Source: Streptomyces albospinus (lineage in GTDB: Bacteria > Actinomycetota > Actinomycetes > Streptomycetales > Streptomycetaceae). From it: a stretch of DNA of 64,000 bases. Of the stretch, positions 18,847-28,141 are shown piece by piece. The DNA is taken from positions 1 through 64,000 of the forward strand of contig NZ_BMRP01000031.1 in the NCBI RefSeq assembly GCF_014648695.1. Reading direction: 5' to 3'. Every line of letters begins with the position of its first letter. Position 1 is the first letter of the stretch. Both the position numbers and the translations under genes were made by a program. The notes below the pieces were generated by a model that was not told where the DNA came from, did not search any database, and was given only the letters and a program-made list of their open reading frames with translations.

Positions 18847-20094
18847 CTACAGGCGGTGGGCGGCTCCGGTGGGGGTGGCGCCGCGGGTGTCGAGGAGGAG
18901 CTGGGCCTTGACCGCCAGGCCCTGGAGGTCGTACGTGCGGTGCGGCTGGAGCAGCACCGTCAGGTCGGCGGCACAGGCGGCCTCGTAGAGGGAGTCGGCG
19001 CGTGGGACCGGGCGGTCGAGGACGTTCCACTCGTAGACGTAGGGGTCGTGGTAGGTGAGGTGCGCGCCCAGTTCCATCAGGCGGGAGGCGACCTCGCGGG
19101 CCGGGGAGCCGGCCTGGTCGCCGATGTCGGGCTTGTAGGTGACGCCGAGCAGCAGGACCCGGGCACCGCGGGCGGACTTGCCGTGTTCGTTGAGGAGGGT
19201 GGCGCAGCGCTGGATGACATAGCGCGGCATCCGGCCGTTGACCTCCTGGGCGAGCTCCACCATGCGGAGCGGATGGCCCAGTGAACGGCCTTTGTAGGAG
19301 AGGTAGTTGGGGTCGATGGGGGCGGCGTGGCCGCCGACTCCGGGGCCGGGGCGGAAGGCCTGGAAGCCGAACGGCTTGGTCTCGGCGCAGCGGATGACGT
19401 CCCAGAGGTCGACGCCGATGTCGTGGCAGAAGACCGCCATCTCGTTCATCAGCGCGATGTTGACGTGGCGGTAGTTGGTCTCCAGCAGCTTGGCGGTCTC
19501 GGCCTCGCGGGGGCCGCGGGCGCGGACGACCTTGTCGGTGAGCCGGCCGTAGAAGGCGGCGGCGGCCTCGGTGCAGGCGGGGGTGAGGCCGCCGATGACC
19601 TTGGGGGTGTTGCCGTAGCGGTGGATGCGGTTGCCGGGGTCGTGGCGGGCGGGGGAGCAGGCGAGGTGGAAGTCGCGGCCCGCGGTGAGGCCGGAGCCCT
19701 CTTCGAGGAGGGGGCGGACGACGTCCTCCGTGGTGCCCGGGTAGCCGGTGGATTCGAGGATGACCGTGGTGTGCGGGCGCAGCCGCGCGGCCAGGGTGCG
19801 GGCCGCGTCGGTGACCGCGGACAGGTCCAGTGCGCGGTCCTCGCCGAGCGGGGTGGGGGCGCAGATGACGGCCGTACGGACCCGGCCGAGGGTGGTGGGG
19901 TCGGTGGTGGTGCGGAAGCCGGCGGACAGCAGCCGGCGGATCTCGGCGGGGGACAGCGGCCCGTCGGTGCCGGGGAGCGCGGCGGTGCGGGGGTCGGGGT
20001 CGTAGCCGATGGTGCCGATGCCGGCGGCGGTGGCGGCCTGGGCGAGCGGGAGGCCGAGGGCGCCGAGTCCGATGACGGCGAGGTCTGCGGGCAT
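18847..20094 (-). CDS. UDP-glucose/ManNAc-type nucleotide-sugar dehydrogenase lacking catalytic Cys
   Basis: This 415-aa protein of the UDP-sugar 6-dehydrogenase family resembles WecC. The NAD site AVIGLGALGLPLA (residues 6-18), VILESTGYPGTTE, the central KLLETNYRHVNIALMNE and the C-terminal VLLLGVTYKPDIGD are present. The active-site motif normally reads GVGGHCIPVDP; here it is GVGGHAAPIDP, confirmed in the DNA at about 19310-19345, so the nucleophilic Cys for the second oxidation is missing. Start ATG 20094 has GGAAGGAC 9 bp upstream. It is divergent from glpD. Confidence 0.9.
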   Translation of the reverse strand: MPADLAVIGLGALGLPLAQAATAAGIGTIGYDPDPRTAALPGTDGPLSPAEIRRLLSAGFRTTTDPTTLGRVRTAVICAPTPLGEDRALDLSAVTDAARTLAARLRPHTTVILESTGYPGTTEDVVRPLLEEGSGLTAGRDFHLACSPARHDPGNRIHRYGNTPKVIGGLTPACTEAAAAFYGRLTDKVVRARGPREAETAKLLETNYRHVNIALMNEMAVFCHDIGVDLWDVIRCAETKPFGFQAFRPGPGVGGHAAPIDPNYLSYKGRSLGHPLRMVELAQEVNGRMPRYVIQRCATLLNEHGKSARGARVLLLGVTYKPDIGDQAGSPAREVASRLMELGAHLTYHDPYVYEWNVLDRPVPRADSLYEAACAADLTVLLQPHRTYDLQGLAVKAQLLLDTRGATPTGAAHRL

Positions 20095-20331
20095 GCTGCT
20101 GCCGTCCTTCCCTGGCGACGGTGGGGTGCGTAGGCGCATGACGTATGCCGTTCCAGCGCATCTGCGACTAAAGCGGCATAAATAGACTAAGCGGATATTT
20201 GACCCAGAATGGGTATTGGCGGATCGAGGTGGCGGGGTGTTGCCGATGTGAGCGGAGGGTGGCTTGCGGCACCGGGCGCCGACAGAATCGACGGACGGGG
20301 GGTGTGGCTCCGATCACAGCGGGAGGCAGCG

Positions 20332-22038
20332 GTGAAGACAGCGACACTCGGACCGGCGCAGCGTGCCAAGGCACTCACCCAAATGGCAGAACGGGAACTG
20401 GACGTTCTGGTGGTCGGCGGCGGAGTCGTCGGCGCCGGTACGGCACTGGACGCGGCGACCCGGGGGCTGGACACCGGGCTGGTCGAGGCGCGCGACTGGG
20501 CCTCGGGCACGTCCAGCCGGTCGAGCAAGCTCATCCACGGCGGCCTGCGGTACCTGGAGATGCTGGACTTCGCGCTGGTGCGCGAGGCGCTGAAGGAGCG
20601 GGGGCTGCTGCTGGAGCGGTTGGCGCCGCATCTGGTCAAACCGGTCCCGTTCCTCTACCCGTTGCAGCACAAGGGCTGGGAGCGCTGGTACGCCGGCTCC
20701 GGGGTGGCGCTGTACGACGGGATGGCGGTCTCGTCGGGGCACGGGCGGGGGCTGCCCGTCCACCGCCATCTGTCGCACCGTAAGGCGCTGCGGGTGGCGC
20801 CCTGCCTGAAGAGGGGCGCGCTGGTCGGCGCGCTCCAGTACTACGACGCGCAGATGGACGACGCCCGGTACGTGGCGACCATCGTGCGGACCGCCGCCGC
20901 CTACGGGGCGAAGGTCGCCAACCGGGCGCGGGTGGTGGGTTTTCTGCGCGAGGGCGAGCGGGTGGTCGGCGCGCGGGTGCAGGACGTCGAGGGCGGCGGG
21001 ACGCACGAGGTCCGGGCCCGGCAGGTCGTCAACGCGACCGGGGTGTGGACCGATGACACCCAGGCGCTGATCGGGGAGCGCGGGCAGTTCCACGTCCGGG
21101 CGTCGAAGGGGATCCACCTGGTCGTCCCCAAGGACCGGATCCATTCGACGACCGGGCTGATCCTGCGGACGGAGAAGAGCGTGCTGTTCGTCATCCCCTG
21201 GGGGCGGCACTGGATCGTGGGGACGACCGACACCGACTGGGATCTGGACAAGGCCCACCCGGCGGCCTCCAGCGCCGATATCGACTATCTGCTGGAGCAT
21301 GTGAACGCGGTGCTCGCGACGCCGCTGACGAGGGATGACGTGGAGGGCGTCTACGCCGGGCTGCGGCCGTTGCTGGCCGGGGAGTCGGACGCCACCAGCA
21401 AGCTGTCGCGGGAGCACACCGTCGCGCATCCGGTGCCGGGCCTGGTGGTCGTCGCGGGCGGCAAGTACACCACGTACCGGGTGATGGCCAAGGACGCCGT
21501 GGACGAGGCGGTGCACGGGCTGGACGCCCGGGTCGCGGAGTGCGTCACGGAGGACGTGCCGCTGGTGGGGGCCGAGGGCTACAAGGCGCTGTGGAACGCG
21601 CGGGCCCGGATGGCGGCGCGGACCGGGCTGCATGTGGCCCGTATAGAGCACCTGTTGAACCGCTACGGGTCGCTCACGGAGGAGCTGCTGGAGCTGGTGG
21701 TGGCCGATCCTTCGCTGGGCGCGCCGCTGGCCGCCGCGGACGACTACCTGCGGGCCGAGGTCGTCTACGCCTGCACGCACGAGGGCGCCCGGCACCTCGA
21801 CGACGTGCTGACCCGGCGGACCCGGATCTCCATCGAGACCTTCGACCGGGGCACCCGCAGCGGCCGCGAGGCCGCCGAACTGATGGCGCCGGCGCTCGGC
21901 TGGGACAGCGACCAGATCGAGAAGGAGATCGCGCACTACCGGAAGCGGGTCGAGGCGGAGCGCGAATCGCAGCGGCAGCCCGACGATCTGACGGCGGATG
22001 CGGCGCGGCTGGGCGCGCCGGACATCGTGCCGCTGTAG
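20332..22038 (+). CDS. glpD: Glycerol-3-phosphate dehydrogenase (FAD, respiratory)
   Basis: This 568-aa membrane-associated flavoenzyme oxidises glycerol-3-phosphate to dihydroxyacetone phosphate and feeds electrons to quinone. The FAD site LDVLVVGGGVVGAGTALDA, SSRSSKLIHGGLRYLE, WGRHWIVGTTDTDWD, and GGKYTTYRVMAKDAVDE near the C-terminal half are characteristic. The chosen GTG 20332 has GGGAGG 6 bp upstream; earlier codons in frame are not conserved. No glycerol kinase or facilitator is adjacent. Confidence 0.96.
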   Translation: MKTATLGPAQRAKALTQMAERELDVLVVGGGVVGAGTALDAATRGLDTGLVEARDWASGTSSRSSKLIHGGLRYLEMLDFALVREALKERGLLLERLAPHLVKPVPFLYPLQHKGWERWYAGSGVALYDGMAVSSGHGRGLPVHRHLSHRKALRVAPCLKRGALVGALQYYDAQMDDARYVATIVRTAAAYGAKVANRARVVGFLREGERVVGARVQDVEGGGTHEVRARQVVNATGVWTDDTQALIGERGQFHVRASKGIHLVVPKDRIHSTTGLILRTEKSVLFVIPWGRHWIVGTTDTDWDLDKAHPAASSADIDYLLEHVNAVLATPLTRDDVEGVYAGLRPLLAGESDATSKLSREHTVAHPVPGLVVVAGGKYTTYRVMAKDAVDEAVHGLDARVAECVTEDVPLVGAEGYKALWNARARMAARTGLHVARIEHLLNRYGSLTEELLELVVADPSLGAPLAAADDYLRAEVVYACTHEGARHLDDVLTRRTRISIETFDRGTRSGREAAELMAPALGWDSDQIEKEIAHYRKRVEAERESQRQPDDLTADAARLGAPDIVPL

Positions 22039-22053
22039 GGCCCGGACGCCCCG

Positions 22054-23286
22054 TCAGGCGCGGGGCGCGCAGAACTCCGCGGTGAGGACGGCCGTGCCGT
22101 CGGCGGGGCGGGCCGGTGTGTCGGTGTTGATCCGGTAGCTGACCACGTGCCGGCCGTCGGCGGTGCCCGCGCTCTGTGCGTACGAGCCGTTGATGTCGCC
22201 GTTGTGGCCCCAGACGGTGACGCCGCAGGGGAGTCGGGTGGCGTACAGGCCGAGGCCGTAGACGCCGTCGGTGGCCCGTTCGCTGCGCAACTCGGCCATC
22301 TGGCGCGGCGCCAGGAGCCGGCCTCCGAGGAGCGCGGCGAAGAACCGGTTGAGGTCGCCGAGGGTGGTGACCATCTCACCCGCCGCGCCGGCCCGGCTGG
22401 GGTTGAGCGAGGTGCTGTCGACGCGGTGGTCGCCGATCCGGGAGTAGCCGCGGCCGTGCGGTGCGGGCAGCGCCGCGCGCTCGCCGGGGAAGGAGGTGTC
22501 GTGCAGGCCCGCGGGCCTCAGGATGCGGCGGCTGACCTCGGCGGCGTACGGGTGGCCGGTGACCGCCCTGATGACCAGGCCGAGCACCAGGTAGTTGGTG
22601 TTGGAGTAGGAGTAGCGGGCGCCCGGGGCGGCCACCGGCGGATGGTCGAGGGCGATCCGCAGCAGTTCGGCCGGGGGGTAGCGGTCGTAGCGGTGGGCGC
22701 GGAAGTCCTTGCCGTACAGTTGTTCGGAGAGTCGGGGGTCCTCGGTGTAGTTGAACAAACCACTCGTGTGGTCCAGCAGCTGGTGGATCGTTACCCGCCG
22801 CAGATCGCTGTGGCCGCCGGCGCCGGTGACCGGCACTCCGGCCGGCAGCCGCGCGCCCGCGGCGTCGTCCAGGGCGAGTTTCCGCTCCGCGACGAGTTGC
22901 AGGACCACCGTGGCGACGAGAGTTTTGGTGAGACTGCCCGCGCGGAAGTGGTCCAGGCGGCCCATCTTCCGGCCGCTGCGCAGATCGGCGACGCCGGCCG
23001 TGGCGAACCGCGAGGCGGCGATCCGGCCGTTGCGGGTGGTCAGCGAAGCGGCGCCGGGCGCCCCGTCGGCGACCAGGCGGTGCAGTGCGGCCACCGTGGT
23101 GGCCGACGGCCGGGATGGCTCCGCGGACGGATCGGAGACGGTGCCTGACGTGGTACACGCCGTCAGGGCCAGTGCGGCCAGGGCGGCCTGGGCAGCCTGG
23201 GCGGCGCACAGGAGAGTGCGGAGCATCGTGCGGGGCGCCGCGTGGCGGGTTCCCGGTGGTCCCGGGCGCGGCGGGCGGTTTGCCAA
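22054..23286 (-). CDS. Lipoprotein serine hydrolase, class C beta-lactamase/DD-peptidase fold
   Basis: This 410-aa protein has a signal with lipobox LALTAC (about residues 38-43). The three active-site elements are SxxK as SLTKT (about 117-121), YSN (about 223-225) and the HNG triad (about 368-370). It is probably a D-Ala-D-Ala carboxypeptidase, esterase or beta-lactamase-like enzyme at the outer face of the membrane. The start is TTG 23286 with GGGAG 7 bp upstream; ATG 23226 just before the signal core is possible. It is convergent with glpD, 15 bp apart. Confidence 0.88.
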   Translation of the reverse strand: MANRPPRPGPPGTRHAAPRTMLRTLLCAAQAAQAALAALALTACTTSGTVSDPSAEPSRPSATTVAALHRLVADGAPGAASLTTRNGRIAASRFATAGVADLRSGRKMGRLDHFRAGSLTKTLVATVVLQLVAERKLALDDAAGARLPAGVPVTGAGGHSDLRRVTIHQLLDHTSGLFNYTEDPRLSEQLYGKDFRAHRYDRYPPAELLRIALDHPPVAAPGARYSYSNTNYLVLGLVIRAVTGHPYAAEVSRRILRPAGLHDTSFPGERAALPAPHGRGYSRIGDHRVDSTSLNPSRAGAAGEMVTTLGDLNRFFAALLGGRLLAPRQMAELRSERATDGVYGLGLYATRLPCGVTVWGHNGDINGSYAQSAGTADGRHVVSYRINTDTPARPADGTAVLTAEFCAPRA

Positions 23287-23474
23287 AAAGAACTCCCGTC
23301 GTCGGGGCCATCATGACGGGTGCGCGGCGTTGCTCCGCACCGACCCGGGCCTTCCGCATGGCCGCGGATGAGGGAGAATGAAGGCTCTGCCAGGGTGGGT
23401 TGTCCGAGTTGGGCCAGTTTGGCGTCGATGGAGAATCGAAGCTGCCAACTCGGCTGGATTGCAGAGGGGATTCA

Positions 23475-25670
23475 GTGGGCGACGAGGTCGAGATGGACGG
23501 CAAGGAGGGCAGGCTGCTCGCCGGCCGGTACCGGCTCGCCGATGTTCTCGGCCGGGGCGGTATGGGCACTGTCTGGCGGGCCGAAGACGAGGTCCTGGGC
23601 CGTACGGTCGCGGTCAAGGAACTGCGCTTCCCCGGCGGGGTCGAGGAGGACGAGAAGCGCCGCCTGATCACCCGCACGCTGCGCGAGGCCAAGGCGATCG
23701 CCAGGATCCGCAACAACGGCGCGGTGACGGTCTACGACGTGGTCGACGAGGACGACCGGCCGTGGATCGTGATGGAGCTCGTCGAGGGCCGCTCGCTCGC
23801 CGAGGTGGTCCGCGACGACGGTCCGCTGACCCCGCGGCGCACCGCCGAGGTCGGCCTCGCCGTGCTCGACGTGCTGCGCGCCGCCCACGGCCAGGGCATC
23901 CTGCACCGCGATGTGAAGCCGTCCAACGTCCTGATGTCGGACGACGGCCGGGTCGTGCTCACCGACTTCGGGATCGCCCAGGTCGAGGGCGACCCCTCGG
24001 TGACCTCGACCGGCATGCTCGTCGGCGCGCCCTCGTACATCTCCCCGGAGCGGGCCCGCGGCCAGAAGCCGGGCCCGCCGGCCGACATGTGGTCCCTGGG
24101 CGGGCTGCTCTACGCCTGCGTGGAGGGCGTCCCGCCGTACGACAAGGGCTCGGCGATCGCCACGCTCACGGCCGTGATGACCGAGCCGATCCAGCCGCCC
24201 AAGAGCGCCGGGCCGCTGGAGGACGTCATCCACGGCCTGCTGGTCAAGGACCCGGCGGCCCGCCTGGACGACGCCGGCGCGCGGGCGCTGCTGCTGGACG
24301 TCATCCACGCCCCGGAGCCCAAGCCGGAGCCCCCGGCGGACGCCACCCGGGCGATGGCGCTGCCCACGGCGCCCAAGGAGCGGTCGGAGCGGTCCGACGC
24401 CGCGAAGCCCGCCAAGCCGGCGAAGAGCGCGGTCAAGCAGCGGATACCGCGGAAGCCCAAGGGGAAGCCCGCGGGCGCCGCGGCCGGGACGGCGGCGGCC
24501 GTGGAGTCCGGCGGCGCCGCGGGGACCGCCGCGGCGACCGGTTCCGGTGGCTCCGGCGGCGCGGCCGGCGCTGCCGCGTCCGCCGGGACGAAGGCGAAGA
24601 CGCCGAACGCGGCGGAGAAGAAGGGCGATTCGGGGCAGCGGGGCAAGGGCGCTCCGGAGCGGCCCGGTTCCGGGCCGAAGGATCCGGAGCGCACGGCCCC
24701 GGCCGCGTCCGGCGCGGACCGGTCGCCGGCCCGCCTGGGATTCGCCTCGGAGGCCACCAAGGAGCGGATGCGCGCCGCCCTGAAGTCCGTACGGAACGCC
24801 GCCGCGGCTGCCGCGGCCCGCCCGGAGTCCAGACCCGACGACGACGGGAACCGCCCCGCCGCCCCGCGTGCTTCGGTCACCGACGTCGTCCCGCGCCGCA
24901 CCCTGATCATCGCGGTCGTCGTGGTCGTCGCGGTGCTGGGCACGGTGCTCGCCCTGGTGTTCAGCAGCAGCGGCGACAACAGCAGCAGCGACAACGCGGC
25001 CGGGCCGCGCGGGAAGGGGGCGTCCGCGAGCGAGGCGGCCACGCGGTCGGCCGACGCGGGCACGGATCCGGGCACGGACGAGCCGGACGCCGCCGGGTCG
25101 CCCAAGTCGGGCGGGGCGCCGGGCGGCACCCCGGGCGACACCAAGAGCGGCAAGGGCGGCACGGGCGGCAAGGGAGGCAAGGACGACAAGAGCGGCAAGG
25201 GCGCCGACGCGGTCCCGGCCGGTTTCGCCGAGGTCGCCAACGGCGGGTTCCACTTCCGTATGGCCATGCCCGACGGCTTCCGGCAGACCGCCACGGCCGG
25301 CGAGAACTCCGGCGCCATATACAGCGCCTCGGGCGGCTTCCCGCGCGTCCAGATCGACTTCAACGACCAGCCCGGCCAGGACGCGGCGGCCTCCTGGCGC
25401 AGCCTGGAGCCGAGCGTGGCAGGCTCCAGCGAGGACTACCACCTCATCGGCATCAAGGCCATCGACTGGCGGGGCTACCCGACCGTCGCGGACTGGTCGT
25501 TCACCCGCCGGCAGAACGGCACGGAGGTGCGGGTGCTCAACCGCGGCTTCCGGGTCGACGACCAGCACGGCTACGCCATCATGATCACCTGCAAGGCGGA
25601 CGCCTGGGACGAGAAGGAGTGCCGGCAGCTGCGCGACACGGCCTTCCGGACGTTCACGGTGAAGGACTGA
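23475..25670 (+). CDS. PknB-type transmembrane Ser/Thr protein kinase
   Basis: This 731-aa kinase has an intact N-terminal catalytic domain (residues about 10-270): GRGGMGTVW, the Lys in VAVKEL, HRDVKPSN, TDFGIA and SPE. A long Ala/Lys/Pro-rich cytoplasmic linker follows (about 280-475), then one membrane helix (LIIAVVVVVAVLGTVLALVF, about 477-497). A low-complexity Gly/Lys stretch (GGKGGKDDKSGKG) leads to an extracellular domain of about 150 aa that also occurs in the next gene. GTG 23475 has GAGGGGA upstream. The following gene is a pseudokinase with the same layout, suggesting a pair. Confidence 0.93.
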   Translation: MGDEVEMDGKEGRLLAGRYRLADVLGRGGMGTVWRAEDEVLGRTVAVKELRFPGGVEEDEKRRLITRTLREAKAIARIRNNGAVTVYDVVDEDDRPWIVMELVEGRSLAEVVRDDGPLTPRRTAEVGLAVLDVLRAAHGQGILHRDVKPSNVLMSDDGRVVLTDFGIAQVEGDPSVTSTGMLVGAPSYISPERARGQKPGPPADMWSLGGLLYACVEGVPPYDKGSAIATLTAVMTEPIQPPKSAGPLEDVIHGLLVKDPAARLDDAGARALLLDVIHAPEPKPEPPADATRAMALPTAPKERSERSDAAKPAKPAKSAVKQRIPRKPKGKPAGAAAGTAAAVESGGAAGTAAATGSGGSGGAAGAAASAGTKAKTPNAAEKKGDSGQRGKGAPERPGSGPKDPERTAPAASGADRSPARLGFASEATKERMRAALKSVRNAAAAAAARPESRPDDDGNRPAAPRASVTDVVPRRTLIIAVVVVVAVLGTVLALVFSSSGDNSSSDNAAGPRGKGASASEAATRSADAGTDPGTDEPDAAGSPKSGGAPGGTPGDTKSGKGGTGGKGGKDDKSGKGADAVPAGFAEVANGGFHFRMAMPDGFRQTATAGENSGAIYSASGGFPRVQIDFNDQPGQDAAASWRSLEPSVAGSSEDYHLIGIKAIDWRGYPTVADWSFTRRQNGTEVRVLNRGFRVDDQHGYAIMITCKADAWDEKECRQLRDTAFRTFTVKD

Positions 25671-25855
25671 CCCGGACGGATCGCGCACGGCCGGCCGCCC
25701 GGACGGCGCGGCCGGTCCCGGCCCGGTGCGGACGGACACGGCGCGCGGTGCGGCCCGGCGGGCTCAACTGTCAGCGCTGCCACGTATCGTGAGAAGTCCA
25801 GAGCCGTACGTATCCGCGATCCGCGGGAATGCGGCGCGGACCCCGGGGAGGCGCT

Positions 25856-28141
25856 GTGGAGGAGTACGCGATGGGGGCACCTCCCATGCCGTTCAGGCAA
25901 GGGGGGAGAGTGCTCGCCGAGCGCTACCGCCTGCCCGTGCGCCCCTCCGGCGACGGCTCCGGCGGCGACGGCGGCGGTGCCGTGGACGGCTTCGAGGCGG
26001 GCCTCGACGCCCCTCCCGCCGACCGGTTCGCCGACACCCGGGCGTTCGACACCTACAGCGGCCAGGAGGTGCTGGTCCGTCAGGTGCCGCTGCCGGAGGT
26101 GGTGGACGCCGAGGTCGTCGGGGCCGACGGCGGGCGGCCGGGGTTCGCGGAGTCCGGGTTCGCCGACGGGGGCGGGGCGCGGTCCCGGAGAGCCGGGGGC
26201 GGTGCCGACCGCAGCCCCCGGGATCCCGTCGTACGGCGCGTCCTGGAGGCGGCGACGGCGGCTGCCCAGCTGCCCGACCACCCGCTGCTCGACCAGGTCT
26301 TCGACGTCTTCGCGCAGGACGGCAGCCTGTGGATCGTCGGTGAACGCCTCCCGGCCCGCCCGCTGTCCGCGCTGCTCGCCGAGCGGACGCTGTCCCCGCA
26401 CCGCGCCGCGGAGATCGCCGCCGATGTGCTGACGGCGCTGCGCGCCCTGCATGCGCACGGCTGGATCCACCGCAACATCACCGCCCGTACGGTCATGGTC
26501 TGCGACGACGGCCGGGCCATCCTGACCGGTCTGGCGGCCGGGGCGGCCCAGGAGGCGCTGTGTGGGTACGACCCGGTGCCCGGGCCGGGGGACGGGCCCG
26601 CGGCGGGTGCCGCGTCCCCGGGCCGGACGTCGCTGGTCAAGCAGGCGCGGGGCGCCGCCGATGACGCGCCCGCCCCCGAGGAGAGGCCCACCGGGCTCAC
26701 GGGGCTCGCCGCCGAGCGGGCCCGGCAGGCGCGGCTCCAGGTCGTCGGGGCGGTCACCGAGCGCTGGGCGCCGGAGCAGGCCGGGCCGGTCGGCGAGGGC
26801 GCGGCGCCGGCTCCGGAGGCGGGTCCGGCCGCGGATCTGTGGGCGGTCGGCGCGCTGCTGTTCCGCAGCGTGCAGGGGCATCCCCCGTTCCCCGAGGAGA
26901 GCGCCGCCGAGCTGGTGCGGCTGGTGGGGGCGCAGCCGCCCGCCGGTGCCGCGGAGTGCGGGGCGCTGCGCCCGGTCGTCGAGGCGCTGCTGTGCCAGGA
27001 CCCGGCCGCCCGCCCGGAGTTCGAGGAGCTGCGCGCCCGGCTGCGGGCGCTGATCCGTACGGCGCCGGAGCCGGATCTGGGCAGCCGGCTGGTGACGCTG
27101 CCCGCGCTGGAGCAGGGCGCCGATCCGCGCCGGCTGCCGATCGTCCGGCGCCGCGGCGAACTGGTCCGCAGGGGGCGGCAGAAGAAGGTCCGGGCCCGCG
27201 GCGAGCAGCCGCGCCCGGGGGCCGACGGGCGGCCCGCGCCGGTCGGCCGGGCGCAGCCGTCGCGTCCGGCGCGGATCCCCGAGCAGCCCAAGCCGCTGCG
27301 GCGCCCCAAGGCCGCCCGGCCCGCCCGGCCGCCCCGGTCCGCGAGCCGCCCGTCCGGCGATCCGTACGAGGCGCAGGAGCTGCTGGGCCATGTCGGGCTC
27401 GGGCGCGCGCCGCAGCGGGCGCGGCCGGGGCGGGCGCCGCGAAGCCTGGGCCGGGTGCTGCTGACGGTGATCCTGCTCCTGATGGTCGGCGGGATCGCGT
27501 ACGCCATGGTGTTCCTGCCGAAGTCCGGCGCGGCATCGGCGGGCGGCCCGTCCGGCGCGGACCTCAGCGGCTCCTCGGGCGCGGCGCCCGGCGGCAGCCC
27601 CACCCCTTCGGCCGGGCGGGACGGCGGCGGGACCGGCGGCAGCGCCTCCCCGGGGACCGGCGAGCCGCAGACCACCGCGCCCGGGAATCTCGCGCCGGGC
27701 TACGAGCTGCGGACGGACCCCATGGGGTTCCAGGTCGCGGTCCCCAAGGGCTGGCAGCGCCGTGCCGAGACCGATCGCAGCCAGGTGCGCTATACGGGCG
27801 GCGACTTCGAGCTGGTGGTCGTGCCCGGCCGGGACACGACGGCGCAGGCCGGCGCGGACCCGATGGCGTATCAGCAGGACAAGGAGGCCGAGCTGGCGCC
27901 CTACCGGTCTTCCGGCTGGTCCTCGTCGTCCGGGCTGCGGCGCATCGACGTGGGGCAGACGGCGATGGCCGAGGGCACCTTCACCTGGCGGGACAGCAGT
28001 GGCCGCCAGGTCTACGTCCGCAACCTCGCGATGATCCACAACGGCCGCTACCACATCGTCATGGTCATCGGCCCGGACGCCGGCCGCGGCGAGGTGGACA
28101 AGCTGTACGAGCAGGCGAGCAGCGCATACCGCCCCAACTAG
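25856..28141 (+). CDS. Transmembrane pseudokinase paired with the upstream kinase
   Basis: This 761-aa protein has the same plan: kinase-like domain (about residues 17-395), Arg/Pro-rich linker, membrane helix (VLLTVILLLMVGGIAYAMVF, about 535-555) and a related C-terminal extracellular domain (GFQVAVPKGWQRR). Catalytic residues are lost. HRD-K-N reads HRNITARTV, DFG reads TGLAAG, and no Gly-rich loop or VAIK Lys is seen, so it should not phosphorylate. It probably binds or regulates the active kinase 185 bp upstream. GTG 25856 follows GGGGAGG. A G-run palindrome (25872-25908) is inserted in frame near the N-terminus. Confidence 0.88.
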   Translation: MEEYAMGAPPMPFRQGGRVLAERYRLPVRPSGDGSGGDGGGAVDGFEAGLDAPPADRFADTRAFDTYSGQEVLVRQVPLPEVVDAEVVGADGGRPGFAESGFADGGGARSRRAGGGADRSPRDPVVRRVLEAATAAAQLPDHPLLDQVFDVFAQDGSLWIVGERLPARPLSALLAERTLSPHRAAEIAADVLTALRALHAHGWIHRNITARTVMVCDDGRAILTGLAAGAAQEALCGYDPVPGPGDGPAAGAASPGRTSLVKQARGAADDAPAPEERPTGLTGLAAERARQARLQVVGAVTERWAPEQAGPVGEGAAPAPEAGPAADLWAVGALLFRSVQGHPPFPEESAAELVRLVGAQPPAGAAECGALRPVVEALLCQDPAARPEFEELRARLRALIRTAPEPDLGSRLVTLPALEQGADPRRLPIVRRRGELVRRGRQKKVRARGEQPRPGADGRPAPVGRAQPSRPARIPEQPKPLRRPKAARPARPPRSASRPSGDPYEAQELLGHVGLGRAPQRARPGRAPRSLGRVLLTVILLLMVGGIAYAMVFLPKSGAASAGGPSGADLSGSSGAAPGGSPTPSAGRDGGGTGGSASPGTGEPQTTAPGNLAPGYELRTDPMGFQVAVPKGWQRRAETDRSQVRYTGGDFELVVVPGRDTTAQAGADPMAYQQDKEAELAPYRSSGWSSSSGLRRIDVGQTAMAEGTFTWRDSSGRQVYVRNLAMIHNGRYHIVMVIGPDAGRGEVDKLYEQASSAYRPN
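25872..25908. repeat. G-run palindromic repeat inserted in the pseudokinase gene
   Basis: TGGGGGCACCTCCCATGCC, a short centre, then GGCAAGGGGGGAG form an imperfect palindrome of a kind very common in Streptomyces genomes. It encodes GAPPMPFRQG between EEYAM and GRVLAERYRL, where other kinases have no such residues. Confidence 0.65.
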
